NCBI GenBank assembly: GCA_045576635.1
Contig: JAZNGT010000015.1
Span: 96,707-160,706, forward strand
DNA from: Congzhengia sp045576635
GTDB lineage: Bacteria > Bacillota > Clostridia > UBA1381 > UBA9506
DNA: 64,000 nucleotides
Direction of reading: 5' to 3'
The position numbers and the translations under genes are program-made. Positions 34,484-44,226 of this stretch are shown here, in pieces; position 1 is the stretch's first letter, and each line of letters starts with the position of its first letter. The notes under the pieces were generated by a model. The model did not search any database. It was not told the DNA's origin and was given only the letters and a program-made list of their open reading frames with translations.

Positions 34484-34518
34484 AAAGTGCTTTGACTTTG
34501 CGTCAAAGCACTTTTTTT
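34484..34518 (+). terminator. Terminator after the NlpC/P60 gene
   Basis: 13-bp perfect stem AAAGTGCTTTGAC/GTCAAAGCACTTT (34484-34496 with 34502-34514) and T-run. Confidence 0.93.
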
Positions 34519-34635
34519 GTTTTCTTTTTTTCTTATAAAAAATATTGTGTTTTTTCAAAAAAACTCTTTCTTTTTCTTTTAAAATGGTGTATAATGGTAA
34601 AGTTAGTATAAATATATAAACATAAGGAGAGCGGC

Positions 34636-35034
34636 ATGACAAGAAAAGAAGCACGTGAATATTGTTTTAAGCTGATGTTTGAATACGAAGTACAGAAAAA
34701 CGACGTAGAGACTATGCTTACATATTTTGATGAAAACGAACTGTCTTTAAACACGCAGGCCGACTATGTAACTACTCTTTTACACACCGCAGTCGATAAC
34801 CTATCCGAAATTGACGCGGCAATTGAAAAACACGCAAAAGGCTGGAAGATTTCTCGTCTTCCCAAAGTGACACTTGCAATTTTGCGTGTTGCAATATGCG
34901 AGATGCTCTATTTTGACGATATTCCCGACAGCATTTCCATCAACGAAGCCGTAGAACTTGCTAAAATATACAACGACGAGAAAAACGGAAAATTTGTAAA
35001 CGGAATTCTATCTTCTGTATTTAAGGAAAAATAA
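34636..35034 (+). CDS. nusB: Transcription antitermination factor NusB
   Basis: 132 residues, all helical. It starts MTRKEAREYCFKLMFEYEV and contains ILRVAICEMLYFDDIPDSISINEAVELAKIY and NGILSSVF, the family hallmarks. It works with NusE (S10) in rRNA antitermination. AAGGAGAG lies before the ATG; xseA begins 3 nt after its stop. A TATAAT at 34590-34595 may be its promoter, but the -35 is poor. Confidence 0.95.
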   Translation: MTRKEAREYCFKLMFEYEVQKNDVETMLTYFDENELSLNTQADYVTTLLHTAVDNLSEIDAAIEKHAKGWKISRLPKVTLAILRVAICEMLYFDDIPDSISINEAVELAKIYNDEKNGKFVNGILSSVFKEK

Positions 35035-35037
35035 AGT

Positions 35038-36234
35038 ATGGAACAAGAGATTTTAACCGTCAGTGTTTCGCAATTAAATAACTATATCAAGCGTATTTTC
35101 GACGCAAACGGTTATCTTAACAACATCTGGGTAAAAGGAGAACTTTCGAATTTTAAATTGCACTCCTCCGGTCATATCTACGCAAGTTTAAAAGATGAAG
35201 GTTCACTCATCAAACTCGTTATGTTTCGTTCCGCCGCAGAGCGTCTTCGCTTCAAACCGGAAAACGGTATGAAGGTTTCCGTTCGCGGCCGCATTTCCGT
35301 CTACGAACGCGACGGTATTTATCAGATTTACGCTGAAGAACTTGTACCCGACGGCATCGGTTCTTTATATGCGGCATACGAAAAATTAAAATCAAAACTT
35401 TCAGAAGAAGGTTTATTTGACGAGTCGCACAAAAAACCGTTGCCGGAGTTTCCCGAAAGAATTGGTATCGTAACTGCAAAAACCGGCGCGGCAGTGCGTG
35501 ATATGATTCACGTTACAAAAAGGCGTTACCCTTTGGCAAAACTCTACATTGTTCCCGTTGCTGTGCAAGGGATATCCGCCGCACAGGAAATCTCAGATGC
35601 TATCCGCCTTTTAAACCGTCACAACGCGTGTGATGTAATGATTATAGGCAGAGGCGGCGGTTCAATTGAGGATTTATGGGCATTTAATGAAGAAATTGTG
35701 GCACGTGCCGTTTTTGATTCAGAAATCCCCGTTGTTTCTGCTGTTGGGCACGAAACGGATTTTACAATTTCCGATTTTGTTACAGATTTAAGAGCGCCGA
35801 CACCTTCGGCAGCCGCCGAAATTGTATGCCCTGCATCGCAGGAATTACTGCAATATTTAAAAAGTACAAAAAGCCGCTTAAAAAGTGCGCTTACACACTG
35901 TGTTGAAATCAAGCAAAAACGGTTAGAACAACTTTTAACATCCTATGGTTTTTCTCGTTTTAAGGACAAACTTTCGGATTTGCACCAGTATATCGATACG
36001 CTTTTAAAAGACACCGAAAAATCGTTTTTGACCTTACTTGAAAAGAAAAAGACGTTATTTTTAAAATCTACCGCAAAACTCGATGCATTAAGCCCGTTAA
36101 AAACGCTTACGCGCGGGTTTTCAATCGCGACAAAAAAAGATGGAAGTATTATTGCTTCCATTACACAAACAAAAAAGGATGAATCGTTTGTTCTCCGCCT
36201 AAAAGACGGCGAGACAGACTGTAAATTCATGTAG
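35038..36234 (+). CDS. xseA: Exodeoxyribonuclease VII large subunit
   Basis: 398 residues. N-terminal OB fold (VSQLNNYIKRIF, WVKGELSNFKLHSSGHIY), catalytic domain with FPERIGIVTAKTGAAVRDM and IIGRGGGSIEDLWAFNEE and AVGHETDFTISD, then a coiled coil (about 270-345). It degrades single-stranded DNA with XseB. The usual small partner xseB is not the next gene; pgsA is, 18 nt away. Confidence 0.96.
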   Translation: MEQEILTVSVSQLNNYIKRIFDANGYLNNIWVKGELSNFKLHSSGHIYASLKDEGSLIKLVMFRSAAERLRFKPENGMKVSVRGRISVYERDGIYQIYAEELVPDGIGSLYAAYEKLKSKLSEEGLFDESHKKPLPEFPERIGIVTAKTGAAVRDMIHVTKRRYPLAKLYIVPVAVQGISAAQEISDAIRLLNRHNACDVMIIGRGGGSIEDLWAFNEEIVARAVFDSEIPVVSAVGHETDFTISDFVTDLRAPTPSAAAEIVCPASQELLQYLKSTKSRLKSALTHCVEIKQKRLEQLLTSYGFSRFKDKLSDLHQYIDTLLKDTEKSFLTLLEKKKTLFLKSTAKLDALSPLKTLTRGFSIATKKDGSIIASITQTKKDESFVLRLKDGETDCKFM

Positions 36235-36252
36235 AAGACAGGAGGTTCCCGG

Positions 36253-36819
36253 TTGAATATTCCAAATTTGCTGACAATGATACGGCTCTGTTTAATCCCC
36301 GTATATGCATTTGCATTTATGATAGAGGGAGATCAAAAAACAATTTCTGCCGCCATATTCATTTTGGCAAGCATAACAGACGTATTAGATGGCTATATTG
36401 CAAGAAAATACAATTTAATCACAAAAACCGGGCAGCTTTTAGACCCGCTTGCTGACAAACTGATGCAGATTACAGTCGTTGTAACGATGTTTCTTGCAGA
36501 CATGTTACCACTCTGGTTTGTATTGGTACTTGCTATCAAAGAGATTCTTATGATTTTGGGCGGTGTCTTTTTGTACACCAAAAAGACATTCGTAAAATCT
36601 AACATATTCGGAAAAGCAAACACCGTTATCGTCTTTTTGACAATGGTAATACTTTTGATTTTTTCCGAAACAAATGTTACCTTAAAAAATCTGATGCTTG
36701 ATATCGTGGTGTGTACCATTGTTTTGTCAATCGTTTCGTACCTTTATGTTTACTTTCTGCATCAGAAAAAATTTAAAAAATATCTTACTAAGCAGAATAC
36801 GGAGGAACTTTCTGAATGA
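36253..36819 (+). CDS. pgsA: CDP-diacylglycerol--glycerol-3-phosphate 3-phosphatidyltransferase
   Basis: 188-residue membrane enzyme making phosphatidylglycerol phosphate. The CDP-alcohol phosphotransferase motif is intact: TDVLDGYIARKYN then GQLLDPLADK. About six helices. TTG start at 36253, 8 nt after GGAGG; the first residues MNIPNLLTMIRL match the family. It overlaps the next small gene by 4 nt (ATGA). Confidence 0.94.
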   Translation: MNIPNLLTMIRLCLIPVYAFAFMIEGDQKTISAAIFILASITDVLDGYIARKYNLITKTGQLLDPLADKLMQITVVVTMFLADMLPLWFVLVLAIKEILMILGGVFLYTKKTFVKSNIFGKANTVIVFLTMVILLIFSETNVTLKNLMLDIVVCTIVLSIVSYLYVYFLHQKKFKKYLTKQNTEELSE

Positions 36820-37013
36820 TTCATATTATTCCATGGATTTTGATTGTAATCGGTGCACTTTTAAACTTTTTACTGCCCGTTATAATAAAAAAACAAGCAA
36901 CAAACGCTGACGATGTTATGGATAAAATTTACCTTACAAAATCTGTTGGGTTGGTTTTGGTCATCATCGGCTGCATTATGATATTTTGGTTAGGAGGAAA
37001 ATTCGGTGTCTAA
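36816..37013 (+). CDS. Small two-helix membrane protein
   Basis: 65 residues: a helix at about 4-25 (IIPWILIVIGALLNFLLPVI), a short charged loop KKQATNADDVMDK, and a second helix at about 42-60. Overlaps both pgsA (4 nt) and valS (8 nt), so it is embedded in the operon. No family recognised. It is not XseB, which is soluble and helical. Confidence 0.75.
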   Translation: MIHIIPWILIVIGALLNFLLPVIIKKQATNADDVMDKIYLTKSVGLVLVIIGCIMIFWLGGKFGV

Positions 37014-39648
37014 TGAAATCAATAAAACGTATAATCCGAAAGAAGTAGAAGACAGACTTTATGAAACCTGGGTTGAAAAAGGATATTTTACTCCCCAGCC
37101 GGACGATTCGAAAGAACCGTTTACAATCGTAATTCCGCCTCCGAACGTTACCGGTCAGCTTCATATGGGACACGCTTTGGACGAGACGCTTCAGGATATT
37201 TTAATTCGTTATAAACGTATGGCAGGTTTTAACACCCTTTGGGTACCCGGAACAGACCATGCGGGTATTGCAACGCAAATTAAAGTAGAAGAAGTTTTAA
37301 GAAAAGAAGAAGGTAAAACCCGCTACGACTTAGGACGCGAAAAATTCATCGAAAAGGTTTGGGAATGGAAAAATCTTTACGGAAGCAGAATTATCAATCA
37401 GCTCAAAAAACTTGGCAGTTCCTGCGACTGGACGCGTGAACGCTTTACCATGGATGAGGGTTGTTCCAAAGCAGTAAAAGAGGTTTTTGTATCTCTTTAT
37501 GAAAAAGGGTTAATCTATCAGGGTAACAGAATTATCAACTGGTGTCCGAGATGTATTACTGCTCTTTCCGACGCAGAAGTAGAATACACAGAACAGGCAG
37601 GTCATTTTTGGCATATTAAATATCCCATCAAAGACAGTGATGGGTTTGTGGAAATTGCGACCACAAGACCGGAAACCCTTTTGGGCGATACCGCAGTTGC
37701 AGTAAACCCCGAAGATGAGCGTTATAAAGATTTAGTTGGAAAAATGCTGATTCTCCCCTTGGTTGGCAGAGAAATTCCTGTTATTGCAGATGAATACGTT
37801 GACAAAGAATTCGGAACCGGTTGTGTTAAAATTACACCTGCGCATGACCCCAACGACTTTGAAGTAGGTCAGCGCCACAATTTAGAAATCATCAAAGTGA
37901 TGAACGACGACGCTACCATCAATAGTTACGGCGGAAAATACGAAGGATTGGACCGCTATGAAGCAAGAAAACAGATGGTTGCCGATTTAGAAAAAGAAGG
38001 TCTTTTGGTTAAAGTAAAAGACCACGCACATAACGTTGGTCAGTGCTACCGCTGCGGTACAACAGTTGAGCCGATTACTTCAGACCAGTGGTTTGTAAAA
38101 ATGCAGCCTTTGGCGGACAAAGCGTTAGAAGTTGTTCGTGACGGCAGGGTAAAATTCGTACCGGACCGTTTCAGCAAAATCTATACCAACTGGATGGAAA
38201 ATGTACACGACTGGTGTATTTCCCGTCAACTCTGGTGGGGACACAGAATTCCTGCGTTTTACTGTGACGCCTGCGGCGAAATGATTGTAACAAAAGAAGA
38301 CCGTGCTGTATGTAAAAAGTGTGGAAAAGAGATGCGTCAGGACCCCGATACATTAGATACCTGGTTCTCCTCTGCTCTCTGGCCGTTCTCAACACTCGGT
38401 TGGCCGGAAAGCACTGAAGACTTAAAACATTTCTATCCCACAAGCGTCTTGGTAACAGGATACGATATCATTTTCTTCTGGGTTGCAAGAATGATTTTCT
38501 CCGGTATGGAACATATGAATCAGGAGCCGTTTAAACACGTTTTGATTCACGGCTTGGTGCGTGATGCACAGGGACGCAAAATGAGTAAATCCTTGGGTAA
38601 CGGCGTTGACCCCCTTGAAGTTATCGAAGAATACGGCGCAGATGCACTCCGCTTTACCTTGGCATCCGGAAACTCTCCCGGTAACGATATGCGTTATTCT
38701 ACGGAACGTGTTATCGCAAGCAGAAACTTTGCAAACAAAATCTGGAACGCATCCAGATTCGTACAGATGAACTTAACCATTGATGCATTAAAAGTTCCTG
38801 AAAAGAATGAACTTCTTTTAGAAGATAAGTGGATTTTGGATAAGTACAACCGTTTGGTTGGCGAAGTTACAGATAACTTAGATAAATTTGAACTCGGCGT
38901 AGCCGTTGCAAAACTTTATGACTTTATCTGGGACGAACTTTGTGACTGGTATATTGAACTTATCAAACCCCGTCTTTACGACGCAGAAGACAGTTCAAAT
39001 AAAACGGCACAGTATGTGCTTTCTTATGTGCTTTCTAACACGTTAAAACTCTTGCATCCGTTCATGCCGTTTATTACAGAAGAAATCTGGCTGAGTCTTC
39101 CCCACGATGGCGAAAGCATTGTAATTGCACCGTGGCCGAAAGTAAGCGATGCACTTTCCTTCTCTGTCGAAGCATCCAATATGGAACGCATTAAAGATGC
39201 ATTAAAAGCCGTTCGTAACAAGCGTGCTGAAATGAACATTCCGCCCTCTAAAAAGGCAAGTATGTTCATTGTAACAGATAAAAAAGATTTATACGAAGAA
39301 AGCATTGTCTTCTTCCAGAAACTTGCAAGTGCATCCATGGTTACTGTACAGAATGATAAAACAGGCATCCCCGAAAACTCTGTTGCAGTTATCGTAGAGG
39401 GCGCTCAAATCTTCATCCCGATGGGAGAACTTGTTGATTTTGAAAAAGAAATCAAACGTTTGGAAGACGAGAAAAAGCATCTCTTAGATGAAATCAAACG
39501 TGTCGACGGAAAACTTTCAAACAAAGGTTTTGTAGACAAAGCACCGGCTAGCGTTGTAGAAGAAGAAAAAGCAAAAGGCGTAAAATACCGTCAGATGCTT
39601 GAAAAAGTTGAAGAAAGCCTGAATGCTTTTAAAAAGGAGGCAAAATAA
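37006..39648 (+). CDS. valS: Valyl-tRNA synthetase
   Basis: 880-residue class I synthetase. HIGH motif in NVTGQLHMGHAL, editing domain (about 170-340, with TTRPETLLGDTAVAVNP), CYRCGTTVEP and CDACGE...CKKCGKE zinc-like pairs, KMSKS loop GRKMSKSLGNGVDP, anticodon domain and C-terminal coiled coil (about 815-880). Start is GTG 37006, with AGGAGG 8 nt upstream; its first codons overlap the small membrane protein gene. No T-box, since it lies inside an operon. Confidence 0.97.
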   Translation: MSNEINKTYNPKEVEDRLYETWVEKGYFTPQPDDSKEPFTIVIPPPNVTGQLHMGHALDETLQDILIRYKRMAGFNTLWVPGTDHAGIATQIKVEEVLRKEEGKTRYDLGREKFIEKVWEWKNLYGSRIINQLKKLGSSCDWTRERFTMDEGCSKAVKEVFVSLYEKGLIYQGNRIINWCPRCITALSDAEVEYTEQAGHFWHIKYPIKDSDGFVEIATTRPETLLGDTAVAVNPEDERYKDLVGKMLILPLVGREIPVIADEYVDKEFGTGCVKITPAHDPNDFEVGQRHNLEIIKVMNDDATINSYGGKYEGLDRYEARKQMVADLEKEGLLVKVKDHAHNVGQCYRCGTTVEPITSDQWFVKMQPLADKALEVVRDGRVKFVPDRFSKIYTNWMENVHDWCISRQLWWGHRIPAFYCDACGEMIVTKEDRAVCKKCGKEMRQDPDTLDTWFSSALWPFSTLGWPESTEDLKHFYPTSVLVTGYDIIFFWVARMIFSGMEHMNQEPFKHVLIHGLVRDAQGRKMSKSLGNGVDPLEVIEEYGADALRFTLASGNSPGNDMRYSTERVIASRNFANKIWNASRFVQMNLTIDALKVPEKNELLLEDKWILDKYNRLVGEVTDNLDKFELGVAVAKLYDFIWDELCDWYIELIKPRLYDAEDSSNKTAQYVLSYVLSNTLKLLHPFMPFITEEIWLSLPHDGESIVIAPWPKVSDALSFSVEASNMERIKDALKAVRNKRAEMNIPPSKKASMFIVTDKKDLYEESIVFFQKLASASMVTVQNDKTGIPENSVAVIVEGAQIFIPMGELVDFEKEIKRLEDEKKHLLDEIKRVDGKLSNKGFVDKAPASVVEEEKAKGVKYRQMLEKVEESLNAFKKEAK

Positions 39649-39957
39649 ATGGCAGATATGAAAGACTTACAAAACAACATCCCCGAAGAAGAGGAAGGAT
39701 TAGTCACCTTAGTAAATGACGAAGGCGAAGAACATACTTTTTTACATCTTGATTCTTTTGAATTTAACGGTGAAATCTACGTTGTGCTTCTTCCCGCTGA
39801 TGAAGGCGATGAAGAATGTGACGAAGTTTTGATTTACACATTAAAAACAGAAGATGATGGTTCTGAAACCTTAATGCCGATTGATGACGAAGCAGAACTT
39901 GATATGGCATACGAAGAATTTAAAAATCGTATGAGCGACGAATACGATTTTGAGTAA
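39649..39957 (+). CDS. DUF1292 family protein
   Basis: 102 residues, strongly acidic, with the family pattern VTLVNDEGEEHTFLHLDSF and GEIYVVLLPADE. Function unknown; related to B. subtilis YrzB. Its ATG follows the valS stop without any gap, with AAAAGGAGG just before. Often found next to RNA-related genes. Confidence 0.9.
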   Translation: MADMKDLQNNIPEEEEGLVTLVNDEGEEHTFLHLDSFEFNGEIYVVLLPADEGDEECDEVLIYTLKTEDDGSETLMPIDDEAELDMAYEEFKNRMSDEYDFE

Positions 39958-39962
39958 GACAC

Positions 39963-39997
39963 AAAAAGGCTGTAAGCAAATGCTTACAGCCTTTTTT
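39963..39997. terminator. Bidirectional terminator between DUF1292 and ispF genes
   Basis: AAAGGCTGTAAGC/GCTTACAGCCTTT with A-run before and T-run after. The genes on both sides end here. Confidence 0.92.
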
Positions 39998-40004
39998 ATT
40001 TTAA

Positions 40005-40481
40005 TTATTTTTCAAGGAGGCAAACTGCCTCTGCCGCAATGCCCTCTTCCCTGCCCGTAAAGCCCAACTTTTCTGTTGTTGTGGCTTTTACGTTAACGTA
40101 AGATATATTAACCCCGATTGTTTTAGCAAGATTTTCTCTCATTGTTTCGATAAAAGGTGCAAGTTTCGGCGCCTGTGCAATAATGGTTACATCAATATTT
40201 GAAAGAGAATATTCTTTTTCTTTCATTAAGTTTGTAACATGCTTTAAAAGTTTCAAACTATCTGCGTCTTTGTAGGCAGCGTCTGTATCAGGAAAGTGCT
40301 TTCCGATATCACCAAGCGCCAACGCGCCGAGAATTGCATCCATCACTGCATGGGTTGCAACATCAGCATCCGAGTGACCCAAAAGTCCCTTTGTGTGTGG
40401 AATTTCCACTCCGCAAAGAATCAATTTTCTGTTTTCCGAAAATGCATGTACATCAAATCCGTGACCAATTCTAAATCCCAT
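40005..40481 (-). CDS. ispF: 2-C-methyl-D-erythritol 2,4-cyclodiphosphate synthase
   Basis: 158 residues. Zinc and substrate motifs GHGFDVHAF, GVEIPHTKGLLGHSDADV and LGDIGKHFPDTD; C-terminal VNVKATTTEKLGFTGREEGIA. It forms the cyclic diphosphate in the MEP pathway. It starts 5 nt after ispD; dxs of the same pathway is at 45.6 kb. Confidence 0.97.
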   Translation of the reverse strand: MGFRIGHGFDVHAFSENRKLILCGVEIPHTKGLLGHSDADVATHAVMDAILGALALGDIGKHFPDTDAAYKDADSLKLLKHVTNLMKEKEYSLSNIDVTIIAQAPKLAPFIETMRENLAKTIGVNISYVNVKATTTEKLGFTGREEGIAAEAVCLLEK

Positions 40482-40486
40482 TTAAA

Positions 40487-41197
40487 TCACTCCTCACCAT
40501 CTAAAAGTGCTTCTGCAATTTTAATGTCTTCTATAGTTGTTATCTTAATATTGCGGTATGAGCCTTCCGTAATTTTCACCTTTGCACCCACACCTTCTGC
40601 TAACATACAGTCATCAGTTGCGTCCTTTAAAACAGACGCATCAGCGTCATACGCCTTAAAAAACAATTCTTTGGAAAACACCTGCGGTGTCTGAATTTCA
40701 TATAAGACGCTTCTATCAACTGTTTCTGAAATAAAGCCCTCTGCATTTTCTCGCTTTAACGTATTTTTTGGGCGAACTCCGCAAGCCGCAGCGCCATACA
40801 TTTTAGCTGAAGACACAACCTCTTTTATGACTTTTACAGAAACAAAAGGTCTTGCACCATCATGGACCGAAACATATTCTGTACGTTCATCTAATTCGCA
40901 AAGTGCGGCTTTTACGGATTCTGCACGTGTTGCACCGCCTTTTACAACTGTTTTTAGTTTGGTAATGGAAAAAGCATCAGCAACATCTTTTATCGCAAGT
41001 ATCAAATCTTCTTTTGCAGATACAATGATTTCGTCTATCACATCACTGCGTTGAAGCGCCAAAAGGGTGTGCGCGATGACAGGAACACCTGCAATTTCTA
41101 AAAACAATTTATTTGTCTTGGTTCCCATTCTTTCGCCGCTGCCGCCCGCCGGAACAATACAACTTACAAAGCCGTTTCTTTTATTTTTAAAATGCAT
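40487..41197 (-). CDS. ispD: 2-C-methyl-D-erythritol 4-phosphate cytidylyltransferase
   Basis: 236 residues. Nucleotidyltransferase motif VPAGGSGERMGTKTNKLFL, then VSVHDGARPFVS and ITTIEDIKIAEALL. It makes CDP-ME from MEP and CTP. Start ATG 41197 follows GGAGG by 5 nt. In a uvrA-ispD-ispF run. Confidence 0.96.
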   Translation of the reverse strand: MHFKNKRNGFVSCIVPAGGSGERMGTKTNKLFLEIAGVPVIAHTLLALQRSDVIDEIIVSAKEDLILAIKDVADAFSITKLKTVVKGGATRAESVKAALCELDERTEYVSVHDGARPFVSVKVIKEVVSSAKMYGAAACGVRPKNTLKRENAEGFISETVDRSVLYEIQTPQVFSKELFFKAYDADASVLKDATDDCMLAEGVGAKVKITEGSYRNIKITTIEDIKIAEALLDGEE

Positions 41198-41238
41198 ACG
41201 AACCTCCATGAACACATCATTTAAGATGTTTTCTTAAA

Positions 41239-44079
41239 TTATATTCGCTTGTCCTTTTGGATATGAAGTTTTAAAAATTCACCCGTGTAAGACTTTTTAC
41301 ATTTCATAATTTCCTCAGGAGTGCCGCTCGCAACAACTGTTCCGCCTTTGTCACCACCCTCGGGACCTAAATCAATAATGTAATCCGCCGTTTTTATAAC
41401 ATCTAAATTATGCTCAATCACAAGCACGGTATTGCCGGTTTCAACGAGTCGTTCTAAAACTTCAAGTAGCATATGAACGTCGGCCGTATGAAGACCCGTT
41501 GTAGGCTCATCAAGCACGTAAAGTGTTCTCCCCGTGCTTCGTTTGGAAAGTTCCGTCGCAAGTTTTACGCGCTGTGCCTCTCCGCCCGAAAGTTGCGTTG
41601 AGGGTTGTCCAAGTTTTACATAGGAGAGCCCAACGTCATAAAGTGTTTGGAGTTTACGTTTGATTCTAGGATGGCTTGCAAAGAATTCAAGTCCTTCTTC
41701 TACCGTCATATCCAAAACTTCATAAATGTTTTTGCCTTTGTATTTTACTTCTAACGTCTCTCTGTTATATCGTTTTCCCTTACAAACTTCGCAAGGCACA
41801 AAAACATCAGGTAAAAAGTGCATTTCTATCTTTACAATACCGTCGCCCGAGCACGCCTCACACCGTCCGCCTTTTACGTTAAAACTGAATCTGCCTGACT
41901 TGTAGCCACGCATTTTTGCTTCATTTGTTGCCGCAAACAAGTCTCTGATATCGCCAAAAACACCGGTATAGGTGGCAGGATTAGACCTTGGCGTTCTGCC
42001 GATTGGCGACTGGTCTATGTTTATAATTTTATCAAGATGCTCTATTCCCTCTGCACGAGTAAATTTTCCGGGGACACTGTGCGCGCGGTTTAGTTTTCTT
42101 AACAAATATTTATTAATAATTTCGTTTACCAAAGACGATTTTCCCGAGCCCGAGACACCGGTTACTGCAGTAAATGTACCGAGCGGAATCGTAACATCTA
42201 TATCCTTTAAATTGTTTTCTTTACATCCTAAGAATGATATGGAATTTCCGTTTCCTTTACGCCTTACAGCCGGCGTCGGAATTTCTTTTTTTCCGCTTAA
42301 ATACTGTCCTGTAACAGATTCAGGACACGCTAAAATATCGGAAACTGTCCCTTGGGCAACGATATTTCCACCGTGAACACCTGCACCGGGGCCGACATCT
42401 ACAAGATAGTCCGCAGCAAGCATGGTGTCCTCATCGTGTTCTACTACAATCAACGTGTTTCCCAAATCAGTAAGTCTTCTGAGCGTTGTCAAAAGTTTGT
42501 TGTTATCACGTTGATGCAAGCCAATAGATGGCTCATCTAAAATATACAAAACGCCCATAAGACCCGAACCGATTTGCGTCGCAAGTCGGATTCTCTGAGC
42601 CTCACCGCCCGAAAGCGTTCCGGACGACCTTGAAAGCGTTAAATATTCTAAACCGACGTTACAAAGAAACGCCGTACGTTCATTGATTTCTTTGAGCACG
42701 CGCTCTGCAATATGAAAATCGCGTTTTGAAAGACTTAAATTTTCAAAAAAGTCTTTCATTTTAGAAACAGAGAGATTTGTAATCTCGTCAATATTTTTTC
42801 CACCAACCGTAACCGCTAAAACATCAGGTCGCAGGCGTTTTCCCTTACATTCAGGGCAAAGTTCAAAGAGCATAAGTTTTTCGATTTCGGCTTTCATTAG
42901 TTCACTGTTTGTATCTCTGTATCTGCGCTCTAAATTGTTAACGATTCCCTCAAATGCTGCATAATAATGCGATGTGCCATAGGGACGTTTATAGAAAAGT
43001 TCCAACCGTTCCCCTTTTGTTCCGTATAACAGAGCATCTATTGCCTCTTTCGAAAAATCCTTTATTTTTGTATCGAAATCAAACCCGTATTTTTTGCCGA
43101 GCGCGGCAAAATACATACTTGCAATACCCTCTTCGTTTCCCGTAGAAGACCAACCGGTTGCAGTGACTGCACCTTCATTTAAGGACCGCTCACTGTCTAC
43201 CACAAGTTCGGGCGAAACTTTCATCATACTGCCAATACCCGAGCAGCACGGACACGCCCCCATCGGATTGTTAAACGAGAACATTCTTGGCGAAAGTTCT
43301 TCCATACTTATACCGCAGTCTTCGCATGCATAGTTTTGTGAAAAGGTCATCATTTCGCCATCTACAATATCAATCGATACAATTCCGCCGGAAAGCCCCG
43401 TTGCCGTTTCAACAGAATCTGTAAGGCGCTTTTCAATCCCCTCTTTTTTTATCAATCTGTCAATAACAATTTCAATTGTGTGTTTTTTATTTTTTTCAAG
43501 TTTTATTTCTTCGCTTAAATCGTATAAAATTCCATCTGCACGCACGCGCACATAACCGTTCTTTTTTGCATCTTCAAAGAGTTTAACGTGTTCACCTTTT
43601 TTGCCACGAACGACAGGCGCCAAAACCTGAAATTTTGTTCCATCAGAAAGTTCCATGATTTTATCGACAATCTGATCAACTGTCTGTTTTTTTATCTCTT
43701 TTCCGCATTTCGGGCAGTGCGGTACACCGATTCTTGCATACAAAAGTCTTAAATAATCATAAATCTCCGTCACTGTTCCTACGGTAGAACGCGGATTTTT
43801 CGCAGTGGTTTTCTGGTCTATACTGATAGCAGGAGATAAACCTTCAATATACTCAACATCCGGTTTTTCCATTTGTCCTAAAAACTGACGTGCATAAGAA
43901 GATAACGATTCAACATACCGCCTCTGACCCTCTGCATAAAGCGTATCAAACGCAAGTGAGGACTTTCCCGAGCCGGAAATACCTGTAAATACAACGAATT
44001 TGTCTCTCGGAATGGAAAGGTCTACATTTTTCAAATTGTGTTCTTTTGCACCTTTTATATAAATCATTTTTTCTGACAT
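41239..44079 (-). CDS. uvrA: Excinuclease ABC subunit A
   Basis: 946 residues with two ABC ATPase halves: Walker A FTGISGSGKSSLAFDTLYA and VTGVSGSGKSSLVNEIIN, signatures LSGGEAQRIRLATQ and LSGGEAQRVKLATE. Zinc-finger Cys pairs at CEDC...CPCC and CEAC...CEVC. It recognises damaged DNA and loads UvrB. AAGGAG precedes the ATG. uvrC is at 13.9 kb; uvrB is not in the window. Confidence 0.97.
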   Translation of the reverse strand: MSEKMIYIKGAKEHNLKNVDLSIPRDKFVVFTGISGSGKSSLAFDTLYAEGQRRYVESLSSYARQFLGQMEKPDVEYIEGLSPAISIDQKTTAKNPRSTVGTVTEIYDYLRLLYARIGVPHCPKCGKEIKKQTVDQIVDKIMELSDGTKFQVLAPVVRGKKGEHVKLFEDAKKNGYVRVRADGILYDLSEEIKLEKNKKHTIEIVIDRLIKKEGIEKRLTDSVETATGLSGGIVSIDIVDGEMMTFSQNYACEDCGISMEELSPRMFSFNNPMGACPCCSGIGSMMKVSPELVVDSERSLNEGAVTATGWSSTGNEEGIASMYFAALGKKYGFDFDTKIKDFSKEAIDALLYGTKGERLELFYKRPYGTSHYYAAFEGIVNNLERRYRDTNSELMKAEIEKLMLFELCPECKGKRLRPDVLAVTVGGKNIDEITNLSVSKMKDFFENLSLSKRDFHIAERVLKEINERTAFLCNVGLEYLTLSRSSGTLSGGEAQRIRLATQIGSGLMGVLYILDEPSIGLHQRDNNKLLTTLRRLTDLGNTLIVVEHDEDTMLAADYLVDVGPGAGVHGGNIVAQGTVSDILACPESVTGQYLSGKKEIPTPAVRRKGNGNSISFLGCKENNLKDIDVTIPLGTFTAVTGVSGSGKSSLVNEIINKYLLRKLNRAHSVPGKFTRAEGIEHLDKIINIDQSPIGRTPRSNPATYTGVFGDIRDLFAATNEAKMRGYKSGRFSFNVKGGRCEACSGDGIVKIEMHFLPDVFVPCEVCKGKRYNRETLEVKYKGKNIYEVLDMTVEEGLEFFASHPRIKRKLQTLYDVGLSYVKLGQPSTQLSGGEAQRVKLATELSKRSTGRTLYVLDEPTTGLHTADVHMLLEVLERLVETGNTVLVIEHNLDVIKTADYIIDLGPEGGDKGGTVVASGTPEEIMKCKKSYTGEFLKLHIQKDKRI

Positions 44080-44226
44080 TGCGTTTTCTCCTTACTATAC
44101 ATACATATATAACTATACAACAAATCTATAAAAATTGCAATAGTGTTGCGTTTTGCAAAAATCTTTATTCTTTGGTTTATTTTGGTGTGATAGAGGGTAA
44201 ACTATCCAAAAATGAGGTGAAATTTT

